From contig NZ_JAFMYU010000034.1 of the NCBI RefSeq assembly GCF_017353255.1, forward strand, positions 1 to 64,000: a stretch of 64,000 nucleotides of DNA, in the 5' to 3' direction. Below the pieces are notes generated by a model, which searched no databases, was not told the DNA's origin, and saw nothing but the letters and a program-made list of their open reading frames with translations. Both the position numbers and the translations under genes were made by a program. How positions within the stretch are numbered: the stretch's first letter is position 1; each line of letters begins with the position of its first letter. The DNA is from Fibrella aquatilis (GTDB taxonomy: Bacteria; Bacteroidota; Bacteroidia; Cytophagales; Spirosomataceae). Shown here one piece after another: positions 1 through 7,830 of the stretch.

Positions 1-1
1 T

Positions 2-1699
2 TCATTGTGCATTGTACATTCTAAACCCCTCCCCCAACTCCTTCCCCCTCAACCGCAACCCCGGCGGGACGTAGGGCGCGCAGGGAAGCGGGGCGGCGTA
101 GCAGTTGCTCCAGTAGCCCCGGATGCCATGGGCTTCGTCGGTGCGGTCGGTGGCGATATAGAGGGTTTGACTGCCCAGTTTGACTGTTGTCAGAGGTGGA
201 TTTGGATACGGCGTGGGCAGTAACCACGAGCTAGGCTCACGCTTCAGAGCAGCAAATAGTAAGCTGATTATCAACAGACTAGCAGTGAACTGAAGTACAC
301 GTTGACGTGGTTTTTCGGGGAAAAGGGCCGCCAGCCGACGGGCCAGGGGGGCATAGCTGAGCAGCAGTAACAGTAACACACTCGCCGCGCCGAAGCGGAG
401 ATCCGGGGCCAGCAAAAACCAGAAAAGTACTCCTAACGTGGCCGTGGCTATGGCCCAGCGGAGCGTGTATTGGCTGGTATTGTCGTTGCTCTTTTGACCG
501 AAAAGCACTGCGACAGGTACGCCCGCCAGTAGTAGGGCCGTAGCTTGTTCCAGCAGCGGGCGGGTGGCAAACCAGTGGGGCACCCAGGCCCAGACGTGCC
601 ACGTGGGGCCAGCATAGCCCGCTTTGGTGCCGTCGGTCAGGTTAAACAGGCCCTGCTCTATGAGATAGCGTGGCACTTTCCAGTCAACACTAAATAGATC
701 GGCGAGGGGGCTGAGGCTGGGGTAGAACAGGTAACCCGACAGGATAATGTTGCCCGCCCACCAGTAGCCCGTTGCCAGCCCGATGGTTAGGACCGCCACC
801 GCCAGATACCGCCATGACCGCCGCCGCAACGCAGACAGCAACAGCAGCGCGGGCAGCGCCAACACCGTCACCGTGCTGAGTTTGGTAGTCATGGCCACCA
901 GCCCGAAAAACAAACACAACCAGGCTTCGATGCCCAGCGGTTTTGCCCGAAACCCATCGTGGCGGAGCCAACTGAATACCACTAGCCCGGCATAGAGTTG
1001 GGCGGGCAGATCGGGCGTGGGCGAGGCTAGTGTCCAGTGGAAAATGAGCAGCAGACCCACCATAAAACCGCCCCAGAGCCATGCCAGGGGCTTTTTTCGC
1101 TCCACAATAGCCAGGGCGAAGCCTAGCAGCAACAGCCAGCCGTTTAGCCCATGCCAGGGTGAAACAAAGCCCGGCAGGCCGTTGGGCAGGGGTGCGCCGG
1201 GCAGCGGCCACGCAAAAAAGGCATTGAGCAAAAACCACGAATTGTTGAACCCAAACCGGTAGTTCAGGTTAGCCAGCCCCGGCACCACGGCGTAGTGCCT
1301 GATCCACTCGATCATGGGCGCATGGTAGCCGCCAGTGTCGTTCAGGCGGGGTAGCTGCGTACTGCGAATGAGGATGGTAAGGGACAGTAGGGCAAGCAAA
1401 ACGGGCCAAAGCTGACGTGAACCCGTATTATCTGGTAGGTAAGAGAAAGGCCTTTTCCAGCCTGCATAACCCACTAAAAGAACCACCACAACGGCGTGTA
1501 CGACGCCGTTGATGGGTGTCCACAGATAGGCATAGCCCAAAGAAGTGGTCAACGCGGCGGCCCCCAGCAGGCACGTCAGCGGCCAGGATTGGTCCGTATG
1601 TTGGTCCGAAAAAAAACGGGCAACCAGCGTCAGCAGCGCCTGACCCGCCAGATAGCAGATAAGCGTGATGTAGAGCCAGTAAACAAGCGTGAAGAGCAT
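2..1699 (-). CDS. Polytopic membrane protein, LIC_10190-like (GT-C-like)
   Basis: A 565-residue integral membrane protein with roughly a dozen hydrophobic helices starting at residue 2. Residues 119-165 contain an acidic loop (NDTGGYHAPMIEWI) and a following GFNNSWF segment, which I recall from the LIC_10190 family of Bacteroidota and spirochaete membrane proteins and which resembles the first periplasmic loop of GT-C glycosyltransferases. A role in transferring or flipping sugars on a lipid carrier is therefore an inference only. The ATG at 1699 gives a typical hydrophobic N-terminus. The last codons (MYNAQ and stop) are read from an arm of the TGTACAATG palindromic repeat found elsewhere in the window, so the native C-terminus may have been altered by that repeat. 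It lies 43 bp downstream of the S24 repressor gene on the same strand. Confidence 0.75.
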   Translation of the reverse strand: MLFTLVYWLYITLICYLAGQALLTLVARFFSDQHTDQSWPLTCLLGAAALTTSLGYAYLWTPINGVVHAVVVVLLVGYAGWKRPFSYLPDNTGSRQLWPVLLALLSLTILIRSTQLPRLNDTGGYHAPMIEWIRHYAVVPGLANLNYRFGFNNSWFLLNAFFAWPLPGAPLPNGLPGFVSPWHGLNGWLLLLGFALAIVERKKPLAWLWGGFMVGLLLIFHWTLASPTPDLPAQLYAGLVVFSWLRHDGFRAKPLGIEAWLCLFFGLVAMTTKLSTVTVLALPALLLLSALRRRSWRYLAVAVLTIGLATGYWWAGNIILSGYLFYPSLSPLADLFSVDWKVPRYLIEQGLFNLTDGTKAGYAGPTWHVWAWVPHWFATRPLLEQATALLLAGVPVAVLFGQKSNDNTSQYTLRWAIATATLGVLFWFLLAPDLRFGAASVLLLLLLSYAPLARRLAALFPEKPRQRVLQFTASLLIISLLFAALKREPSSWLLPTPYPNPPLTTVKLGSQTLYIATDRTDEAHGIRGYWSNCYAAPLPCAPYVPPGLRLRGKELGEGFRMYNAQ

Positions 1700-1742
1700 G
1701 AACGCAGTAGAACGAGCTGCGAAGTTACGACTACCCGCTTCC

Positions 1743-2459
1743 CTACTCTACTGGCGAGTCGACGATGGAAACGATCTTCCACATGCCACGCAGGTCTTTG
1801 TGGCCTACCGTCACGCTGCCACCCAGCGGATTGTCGGAGTGGAGGGTAAGGTATTTTTTGGTCATCAACTCGTTGTCGCGGATGCGTTTGACCACGAAAA
1901 AGTCGCGGTACATCACGGCGAAGATCCCGCCCGACTGGTACTCCCAGTTGCTTTGGTCTACCTGCTCGGCCAGCACTTTGGCTCCGTTGCTTAGCTGCGG
2001 GGTCATGCTGTTGCCCGAAATCTCGATCACCACCACCGGCTTATTCGACCGGAGCGAAGCGTTGCGCACCCGGTAGGTTTCCATGTCCATTTTGCGGAAC
2101 CCTTCGGTGTAGGTCTCCACAAAACTGGCGTAGAACTTAATGGGTACAAACGGTACCTCGATCAGGTTTTCTTCCGATACGATAAACCGGCTGTTGCCTT
2201 CGCTGCCGCCTTCGCCCAGCACGGGCAAAATACCCCGCAGCAAATAATCGGCCCTGATCTGTGGGTAGCAGGCCAGCAAACTCATGATGGTATCATAAGA
2301 AGGTTTGGCCCGCCCACTCAATATGTTGTAGAACTTAGACGGATTTTCGCCCAAGTCTTTGGCAATCTGATAGATGGTCAGACCCAGACCGTCAAATACC
2401 TGTTTCAGCCGGTCCTGAATCGTTTCCACTGCCTCGATGTTCATGGCGCACTCGTCCAT
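1743..2459 (-). CDS. XRE-family HTH / S24 peptidase-like repressor (LexA/UmuD-like)
   Basis: A 238-residue protein with an N-terminal Cro/C1-type helix-turn-helix (about residues 12-70, containing LTIYQIAKDLGENPSKFYNI) and a C-terminal S24 domain. The serine of GNSMTP (Ser151) and the lysine of VVKRI (Lys191) are the expected Ser-Lys dyad of LexA, CI and UmuD. It is divergent from the Y-family polymerase gene, the usual arrangement of a self-cleaving SOS regulator or UmuD partner in Bacteroidota. The ATG at 2459 is chosen because the longer reading would run through the operator-like repeats at 2463-2491; a further ATG at 2444 is possible. Which of UmuD-like polymerase subunit or repressor it is cannot be settled from sequence; the HTH favours repressor, perhaps both. 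Confidence 0.88.
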   Translation of the reverse strand: MDECAMNIEAVETIQDRLKQVFDGLGLTIYQIAKDLGENPSKFYNILSGRAKPSYDTIMSLLACYPQIRADYLLRGILPVLGEGGSEGNSRFIVSEENLIEVPFVPIKFYASFVETYTEGFRKMDMETYRVRNASLRSNKPVVVIEISGNSMTPQLSNGAKVLAEQVDQSNWEYQSGGIFAVMYRDFFVVKRIRDNELMTKKYLTLHSDNPLGGSVTVGHKDLRGMWKIVSIVDSPVE

Positions 2460-2462
2460 TTT

Positions 2463-2491
2463 TATGTTATGAAATTTGGATAGTATGTTAT
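2463..2491. promoter_or_regulatory. Operator candidate between S24 repressor and umuC
   Basis: The octamer TATGTTAT occurs at 2463-2470 and again at 2484-2491, 21 bp apart, which is two helical turns. The pair sits directly upstream of the repressor start and about 90 bp upstream of umuC, so a repressor dimer pair bound here could control both. This is inferred from position and repeat spacing only. Confidence 0.4.
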
Positions 2492-2555
2492 AAGTAAAAT
2501 ATATTGCACCGTCCTCTTGCAATTTTACGACAATTACTATCAAAAGGAAAGCATA

Positions 2556-2582
2556 ATGACCTACTTTTTAGCCGCTTTTTGA
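2556..2582 (+). CDS. Possible 8-residue leader peptide coupled to umuC
   Basis: An ATG at 2556 follows a purine-rich AAAGGAAA stretch at 2543-2550. It opens a frame MTYFLAAF that ends in TGA at 2580-2582, overlapping the umuC ATG at 2582-2584 (TGATG). This is the geometry of a translational coupling leader. Expression is not demonstrated, and it may simply be chance. Confidence 0.25.
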   Translation: MTYFLAAF

Positions 2583-3871
2583 TGAATGCTAATCGCCTGC
2601 GTACGCATACTGAGCCAACGGTGCTCTTTATTGATATGAACAGCTTTTTCGCCAGTTGCGAACAGCAGGATAACTACTGGCTGCGCGGTAGGCCGGTGGC
2701 CGTGTGCGTCTATACCGGCAAGCAGGGCTGCGTCATTGCGCCGTCTGTTGAGGCCAAGCAGCGGGGCGTGAAAACGGGTATGCGTCTCGACGAAGCCACG
2801 CTCATTTGCCCCGATCTGGTGCCCGTGGAAACACATCCCAACCGCTACCGCGACTACCACGTCAAGATCATTGGCGTACTTAAACGCTTCGCCGATGAGG
2901 TGCTGCCTAAGAGCATTGATGAGGCCGTGGTAGACCTCACGCGCTACCAGTTGGCCTACTCCAGCATGACCGACGTGGCCCGGCGCATCAAGCAGGCCAT
3001 CCGCACCGACGTGGGCGACTACCTGCGCTGCTCTATCGGCATTGCGCCCAACGCCTTTCTGGCCAAACTGGCCTCGAACCTCCAAAAGCCCGACGGCCTG
3101 AGCATCATTTCGCCTGCTAACATCGACGAGGTGCTGGGCAAGCTCGCCCTTACCGACCTTCCCGGCATTGCCCACGGCATGGCCACGCGCTTGCGGGCAG
3201 GCGGCATCAACACACCCTTGGAACTCCGCTACGCCTCGCCCGACCGCCTCAAGCTGGTCTGCAAAAGCATTGTGGGCTGGCACTGGCACCTGCGGCTCAA
3301 CTTCGGCGGGGAGGTAGACATGGCCACGCAGGCGTATAAACAGATGCAGGCCATCCGGTCAGTGTCGGGCGCACAACGGCAGTCGGTCGAGATGCTGGAA
3401 ACGATTTTGCGCACCCTCTGCCTCACGTTGGAACGGCGCATGGTGCGGCAGCAACTCTTCTGCCGACGGCTACATGGTTGGGTGCGGTACTGGAATGGCC
3501 AATGCTACCAGGACGAGCTAGCGGTGAGCGTACCCATGCAGGACGGCATCGACATGTTCCAGGTGTTGTGTGGCCGGATGACCAACTACCAGCAGGCCCA
3601 TGGAGGCAAGCCACTCCTCAACCCCGACGTGCGGCAGCTAGGCGTGGGCGTCACCGATTTCATACCCGCCAACAGGGTGCAGTATGGTTTGTTTGAAGAC
3701 AACACCCGCAAAGACAAGTTCCGGCAAACGCTCTACGCCATCAACGACCGCTTCGGTCCTAAAACCCTCATGCGCGCCACCGAACTCAACCCCGAAAACC
3801 CCGTCAAAGAACTCATCGGCTTCGGCTCCATCAAAGACCTCCACGAGCTAACCGATTGGGAATTGGTTTAA
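2582..3871 (+). CDS. umuC: Y-family DNA polymerase, UmuC/Pol V-like
   Basis: A 429-residue Y-family translesion polymerase, close to the usual 420-residue UmuC length. Palm motifs are visible: LFIDMNSFFASCEQ with the metal-binding Asp18, and SIDEAVVDL with Asp113/Glu114. The IGIAPNAFLAKLASNLQKPDG segment marks the fingers/palm boundary of UmuC-type enzymes, and a little-finger domain follows from about residue 240. The frame can be opened to a TTG at 2504, but the ATG at 2582 fits the conserved N-terminus and is preceded by a possible coupled leader. It is divergent from the S24 repressor and probably induced by DNA damage. It allows replication past lesions at the price of mutation. Confidence 0.9.
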   Translation: MNANRLRTHTEPTVLFIDMNSFFASCEQQDNYWLRGRPVAVCVYTGKQGCVIAPSVEAKQRGVKTGMRLDEATLICPDLVPVETHPNRYRDYHVKIIGVLKRFADEVLPKSIDEAVVDLTRYQLAYSSMTDVARRIKQAIRTDVGDYLRCSIGIAPNAFLAKLASNLQKPDGLSIISPANIDEVLGKLALTDLPGIAHGMATRLRAGGINTPLELRYASPDRLKLVCKSIVGWHWHLRLNFGGEVDMATQAYKQMQAIRSVSGAQRQSVEMLETILRTLCLTLERRMVRQQLFCRRLHGWVRYWNGQCYQDELAVSVPMQDGIDMFQVLCGRMTNYQQAHGGKPLLNPDVRQLGVGVTDFIPANRVQYGLFEDNTRKDKFRQTLYAINDRFGPKTLMRATELNPENPVKELIGFGSIKDLHELTDWELV

Positions 3872-3915
3872 CATGAATTGTAGACGCTTTAACCGCCGTA
3901 AAAACGAGCAAAGAA

Positions 3916-3959
3916 AAAGGCTAACTCGCTGGTGGTGAACCTGTGACGAGTTAGCCTTT
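3916..3959. terminator. Hairpin between umuC and tRNA-Arg
   Basis: Inverted repeat AAAGGCTAACTCG / CGAGTTAGCCTTT (13 bp arms, 18-nt loop), followed on the plus side by TTTGGTATTTTTTA and preceded by an A-run. It can terminate umuC and the convergent tRNA-Arg. Confidence 0.7.
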
Positions 3960-3971
3960 GGTATTTTTTAG

Positions 3972-4043
3972 TGCTCCCGAAGGGATTCGAACCCCTATCG
4001 TCGGTACCGGAAACCGAAATTCTATCCATTGAACTACGGAAGC
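3972..4043 (-). tRNA. tRNA-Arg (anticodon CCG)
   Basis: A 72-nt cloverleaf read on the minus strand. The acceptor stem GCTTCCG pairs with CGGGAGC, with discriminator A. The anticodon stem TCGGT/ACCGA holds the loop TTCCGGT with anticodon CCG. The T arm has stem AGGGG/CCCTT with a TTCGAAT loop. CCA is not encoded. It is single and unlinked to other tRNAs in the window. Confidence 0.92.
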
Positions 4044-4082
4044 AGAACGCCCAAATTGGCCCGTAAAGGCCGTTTGGGAGTG

Positions 4083-4090
4083 CAAATATA
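4083..4090 (-). promoter_or_regulatory. -7 box of tRNA-Arg promoter
   Basis: Minus-strand TATATTTG matches the Bacteroidota -7 consensus TAnnTTTG and lies about 40 nt upstream of the tRNA 5' end. No TTG is seen at the usual 19-21 bp spacing. Confidence 0.35.
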
Positions 4091-4238
4091 GCAAACAGAT
4101 TTACGAATTACGAGGTGTGACGTACGATTTATCAACCGCAAAGGGTGCAAGTACGCGATAAACGATGCAGGCAAACTGGCAGAAGCTATGCTATCATACA
4201 GGTAAGTAAACGCTCCGCAGTGTCAACCACTCGCTTGC

Positions 4239-5282
4239 TTAAATGATCAACATCGCATCACCGTAGGTGAAGAAGCGGTATTTCTCTTCGATAGCCACTT
4301 TGTAGGCCTCTTTGATGAGTTCATGACCACCAAAGGCCGACGTCATCATTAGCAATACCGACTCGGGCAGGTGGAAGTTAGTAAGCAGCGAGTTGGCGAT
4401 CTTGAAGTCGTAGGGCGGGAAAATAAACCGGTCTGTCCAGCCTTCTACGGGTTTCAGCCGCGCATTGGCCGACACCGACGATTCGAGGGCCTTCAGGGCG
4501 GTGGTGCCAATGGCACACACCCGCTTGCCTTCGTCAAGTCCTTTGTTTACGATCTGCACTGCGTCTGACTCGATCCGGAAATTCTCGGAGTCGGTTTTGT
4601 GCTTGGTGAGGTCTTCCACGTCTACCTGCCGGAAGGTGCCAAGGCCAATGTGCAGGGTGACGGGCGCAAAATGAACACCCTTTATCTCCATGCGCTTCAT
4701 CATGGCGCGGGTGAAGTGAAGCCCTGCCGTGGGGGCCGCCACCGCACCCACATGCTTAGCAAAAACGGTCTGGAAATGCTCCCGGTCGGCCTCCACCGAT
4801 TCGCGCATGATTTCGCGGGGAATGGGCATCTCGCCGAGCTGGTCCACAGCCTTCATGAACTCGTCGTGGTTGCCGTCGAAGAGAAACCGGATGGTGCGGC
4901 CGCGTGAGGTGGTGTTGTCGATGACTTCGGCCACCAGGTCACTGTCTCCGAAATACAGTTTGTTACCGACCCGAATTTTCCGGGCGGGGTCAACTAATAC
5001 GTCCCACAATTTCATTTCGCGATTAAGCTCGCGGAGGAGGAACACTTCAATTTTGGCACCCGTTTTTTCCTTGTTGCCGTAGAGCCGGGCGGGGAACACC
5101 TTGGTATTGTTGATAACCATCACGTCGCCATCGGCGAAATAGCTTAGGATATCAGGAAATTTCTTGTGTTCAATTGTCTTTGCCTTGCGGTCGATGACCA
5201 TTAGCCGCGCTTCGCCCCGTTCAACGGGATATTTGGCAATTAGACTTTCGGGGAGGTCAAATCTAAATTCAGATAGCTTCAT
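4239..5282 (-). CDS. queA: S-adenosylmethionine:tRNA ribosyltransferase-isomerase
   Basis: QueA moves the ribosyl part of SAM onto 7-aminomethyl-7-deazaguanine in the wobble position of tRNAs with GUN anticodons, making epoxyqueuosine. The 347-residue protein is of normal family length. It begins [19 protein letters not shown] and carries the family segments [24 protein letters not shown] and ATAFGGHE-like [11 protein letters not shown] near the C-terminus. The longer frame from 5339 adds 19 residues that look like leader, so the ATG at 5282 is chosen. A TATCTTTG -7 box lies about 45 nt upstream. It is a single housekeeping gene here. Confidence 0.95.
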   Translation of the reverse strand: MKLSEFRFDLPESLIAKYPVERGEARLMVIDRKAKTIEHKKFPDILSYFADGDVMVINNTKVFPARLYGNKEKTGAKIEVFLLRELNREMKLWDVLVDPARKIRVGNKLYFGDSDLVAEVIDNTTSRGRTIRFLFDGNHDEFMKAVDQLGEMPIPREIMRESVEADREHFQTVFAKHVGAVAAPTAGLHFTRAMMKRMEIKGVHFAPVTLHIGLGTFRQVDVEDLTKHKTDSENFRIESDAVQIVNKGLDEGKRVCAIGTTALKALESSVSANARLKPVEGWTDRFIFPPYDFKIANSLLTNFHLPESVLLMMTSAFGGHELIKEAYKVAIEEKYRFFTYGDAMLII

Positions 5283-5326
5283 ATATACACTCCCCTGAAA
5301 ACAAGCTAATAGAATACGGGGAATTT

Positions 5327-5334
5327 TGCAAAGA
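5327..5334 (-). promoter_or_regulatory. -7 box upstream of queA
   Basis: Minus-strand TATCTTTG, an exact TAnnTTTG match, about 45 nt upstream of the chosen queA start. The -33 element is not evident. Confidence 0.35.
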
Positions 5335-5372
5335 TACAAATTTAAAGTATGGAAAGTGTAGGGAAGGGGGAA

Positions 5373-5436
5373 GTTGGTGGTTTGTGGTTGCTTCGCGACA
5401 GCAACCTACCTCGCGAAGCAACTACAAACCACTAAC
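5373..5436. repeat. Palindrome, 25-bp arms
   Basis: Left arm 5373-5397 and right arm 5412-5436 pair with two mismatches. The arms contain TTGCTTCGCG, a block shared with the palindromes at 40642 and 60951. It lies downstream of the 5452 gene and upstream of queA, so it could act as a terminator. Confidence 0.75.
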
Positions 5437-5451
5437 TACAAACCACATAAC

Positions 5452-5814
5452 TTAAAGGCCCGTCGTCGGCGTAATTGGCTGTACGGCACCTTCGGTATTG
5501 ACGTTGGCGCGGTCCGAGACGTTGAATTTGGCCATCAATTCGGGCGAGGCTTCGTTGGAATAAGTGCCCTGAGCAGCTACAAAAAGGCCTTTCATGCCGT
5601 TTTTGCACGAAATAGCGTAGAGTGTCATCTCATCGCCGGGGTCAGATGTGCCCTCGAACCGGTGAAACTCATCGACCGTAAACTCATCGTTACGGAGCTT
5701 GATGTCGTCGTGGCTGGTCACTTTGAGGTAGTCGCCAGCGGGGGCCAGTTCTTCGGTATACCCGCGCTTATGCAAATCCTGCATGGCTTCGGTGAGGGTG
5801 GTGAAGTGGTTCAT
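5452..5814 (-). CDS. Conserved Bacteroidota protein, usually labelled PRPP synthetase-like
   Basis: A 120-residue soluble protein beginning MNHFTTLTEAMQDLHKRGYT. It belongs to a small family widespread in Bacteroidota with the pattern 'L..RGY...L...' then 'DEF.VDEFHRFEG.SDP.D....YAIS...G.KG..V...G'. Databases often call these phosphoribosylpyrophosphate synthetase, but the protein is far too short and lacks a PRPP loop, so I regard that name as unsupported. No signal peptide or membrane helix. The start at 5814 is chosen over the longer frame because the extra 41 residues do not fit the family. Function unknown. Confidence 0.75.
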   Translation of the reverse strand: MNHFTTLTEAMQDLHKRGYTEELAPAGDYLKVTSHDDIKLRNDEFTVDEFHRFEGTSDPGDEMTLYAISCKNGMKGLFVAAQGTYSNEASPELMAKFNVSDRANVNTEGAVQPITPTTGL

Positions 5815-5979
5815 AACGATATGTTTTTTAGCTAGTAAACCCCGCAGGGGGGCAGTTGTTCGCCACACACGAGTCGAGTGATGGAGCGGCACGTGGATAA
5901 ATAGTAAGTTACCAGATAGGTTTAGCAGAACAATCAATTCAGTGCACGGCTTATCGGTAGGTACATGCTTTAGTCAACG

Positions 5980-6969
5980 ATGAAAACCTTACTGAAAAAT
6001 GCAGCCCACGTGGCCCTGCTAGGCTTGCTGGCTTTTTCCTGCAAAAACAACGGCACTGACCCCAACGCCCCGGCATTTGCCGGAACCACGGCCTTCACTG
6101 CCGACCGGCAGTACCCTGAAGGCATTGCCTACGCCTCCACGCTCAACCAGTTTCTGGTCACCTCGCTCACGCAGGGTAAAGTAGGCACGGTGAGCGTAAG
6201 CGGGCAATATGCGGATCTCTTCACTGACCCGCAACTGATTTCGGCGCAGGGCATTAAGGTGCAAAACGGTAAAGTCTACGTGTGCAATGCGGCTCAGGTT
6301 GTAGCTACTAAAACCACCCCGCAGGCCACCGGAAAAACGGCTGGGCTATTCGTCTATAACTTGACAACCAAGCAGATAGAACGTCGCACTGATCTGGCCG
6401 CGCTCTTGCCCGGTGCGCCCCACCTAGCCAACGATGTAGTGCTTGACGCGCAGGGCGTGGCCTACGTGACCGACTCGTTTTCGCCGGTAGTGTATCGCGT
6501 TGCCGCCGACGGCACACCCACGGTGCTGGTAAACGACCCGCGTTTTGCCGTTCCAACAGGTCAGTTTGGCCTCAACGGCATTGTGTTTCACCCTAGCAAC
6601 TACCTGATCGTGGTGAAGGCCGCCACAGGTCAGCTATACAAAATAGATTTGGCCAATGGCAACGCTATCTCCGAAGTTACAGGCTTCGAGCCGCTGACGG
6701 GGGGCGATGGGATGGTGCTTATCGACAATGACTTATACGTGGTCAATAAGCGGAGCCAGGTAACGCAGCTACGCGGGGCCAACAACTGGGCTACGGCATC
6801 GGTAGTGAAAACAGACGCGGCGGGATACGCAGAGTCTACGACCAACACCGTGGTAAATGGGCAAATTTACACCCTCAACGCCCGCATTGGCGAAGTGGGC
6901 GCGGCCGCTGCCAGTGGCAATCCCGCCAGCCTTACCTCATCGGCCTACAGCATCGAACGATTTAAATAA
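5980..6969 (+). CDS. Lipoprotein with NHL/SMP-30-like beta-propeller
   Basis: A 329-residue secreted lipoprotein. The N-terminus has a hydrophobic segment ending in LLAFSC, a lipobox with lipidated Cys21. The rest has repeated blades of the SMP-30/gluconolactonase or NHL kind, such as YPEGIAYASTLNQFLVTS, LANDVVLDAQGVAYVTDS and GLNGIVFHPSNYLIVVKAATG. This is a propeller fold that could bind or hydrolyse a small substrate; no catalytic residues can be assigned with confidence. It stands alone between divergent or convergent neighbours and ends 10 bp from the convergent YdcF-like gene. Confidence 0.8.
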   Translation: MKTLLKNAAHVALLGLLAFSCKNNGTDPNAPAFAGTTAFTADRQYPEGIAYASTLNQFLVTSLTQGKVGTVSVSGQYADLFTDPQLISAQGIKVQNGKVYVCNAAQVVATKTTPQATGKTAGLFVYNLTTKQIERRTDLAALLPGAPHLANDVVLDAQGVAYVTDSFSPVVYRVAADGTPTVLVNDPRFAVPTGQFGLNGIVFHPSNYLIVVKAATGQLYKIDLANGNAISEVTGFEPLTGGDGMVLIDNDLYVVNKRSQVTQLRGANNWATASVVKTDAAGYAESTTNTVVNGQIYTLNARIGEVGAAAASGNPASLTSSAYSIERFK

Positions 6970-6978
6970 AACAGGCAT

Positions 6979-7761
6979 TCATAAATAGCCAGCCACGCGA
7001 TAGGCTGTGTAGCCAAATAATTCCCGGATCAGCAGTAACGATTCGGCCAGGGTTTGCTCATGGGGCACCAGCAGATCGGTGATGGGGGCTGTGTCGCGGG
7101 GCTGTTGGATAAATGCGGCCGGAAAAGGCAGGGGGCGTATACCTACCTTGCGGAAACAGGCTTCGGCCCGGCGCATATGAAACGCCGACGTAACCAGCAC
7201 ACAGCTATTAGTATGATACCGGTTGCGCAGCACCGAGGCCGAGAACAGGGCGTTTTCGCGGGTGTTGCGTGACCGGGTTTCCCACAGCAGGTCAGCCACG
7301 GGAACACCCGCCAGATGCAAAAACTGCATCGACTGTTCGCCTTCGTGCATGGCTTCTTTACCCAGAAAAAATAGCGACGTGCTGCCGCCGCTAATCAGGA
7401 TTTTCTGCACCTGCCGTGTCTTATAGAGATACAGTGCCTGCTCCAGCCGGTCGGCCTGCCCGCCCAGCAACGGTCGGACGGGGCTTACGGGCAAATTGGC
7501 ATTGACCATGCCGCCGGTGAGCACCACGGCCACGCGGGCGGTGGAGTCGGGCGGGGGGAGCGTGGTGGTGGGGCTTGCTTCCCAGATGCGGGCCAGCTCA
7601 TCGACCAGAAAACCATTACCCAGCAGCCAAAACAGGCCTAACGTAATTAAGATCAGGTTGCGCCGGTAGCGCTTGAACAGCAACGCCCCCACCAAACAGG
7701 CCAGCAACAACCCGGCGGGCGTTAGAAAATACCCGGCCGTTTTCGACAAAAAGTAGAACAT
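6979..7761 (-). CDS. YdcF/SanA/ElyC-family envelope protein (DUF218)
   Basis: A 260-residue inner-membrane protein with two N-terminal helices (about residues 12-50) and a periplasmic DUF218 domain: VVLTGGMVN, ILISGGST, RSRNTRENALFS and LVTSAFHMRRAEACFRKVG. These are characteristic of the YdcF/ElyC family involved in envelope and peptidoglycan-precursor homeostasis. The precise reaction is not known even in E. coli. The start gives the expected short cytoplasmic tail. It is divergent from the thioredoxin-like gene at 7831. Confidence 0.88.
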   Translation of the reverse strand: MFYFLSKTAGYFLTPAGLLLACLVGALLFKRYRRNLILITLGLFWLLGNGFLVDELARIWEASPTTTLPPPDSTARVAVVLTGGMVNANLPVSPVRPLLGGQADRLEQALYLYKTRQVQKILISGGSTSLFFLGKEAMHEGEQSMQFLHLAGVPVADLLWETRSRNTRENALFSASVLRNRYHTNSCVLVTSAFHMRRAEACFRKVGIRPLPFPAAFIQQPRDTAPITDLLVPHEQTLAESLLLIRELFGYTAYRVAGYL

Positions 7762-7818
7762 AAAACGTTATCTCGTGGGCAGATTTGGGTACGTATCCAG
7801 AATCTGTGGCCTGAATCT

Positions 7819-7826
7819 TATTTTTG
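7819..7826 (+). promoter_or_regulatory. -7 box placed for a leaderless mRNA
   Basis: TATTTTTG, an exact TAnnTTTG match, ends four nt before the ATG at 7831. If used, transcription would begin at or beside the start codon. The same spacing occurs upstream of the gene at 60372. Confidence 0.35.
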
Positions 7827-7830
7827 TACA

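Noticed and set aside
5452-5814. Phosphoribosylpyrophosphate synthetase function
   Set aside because: Only 120 residues and no PRPP-binding loop; the name is a database habit.
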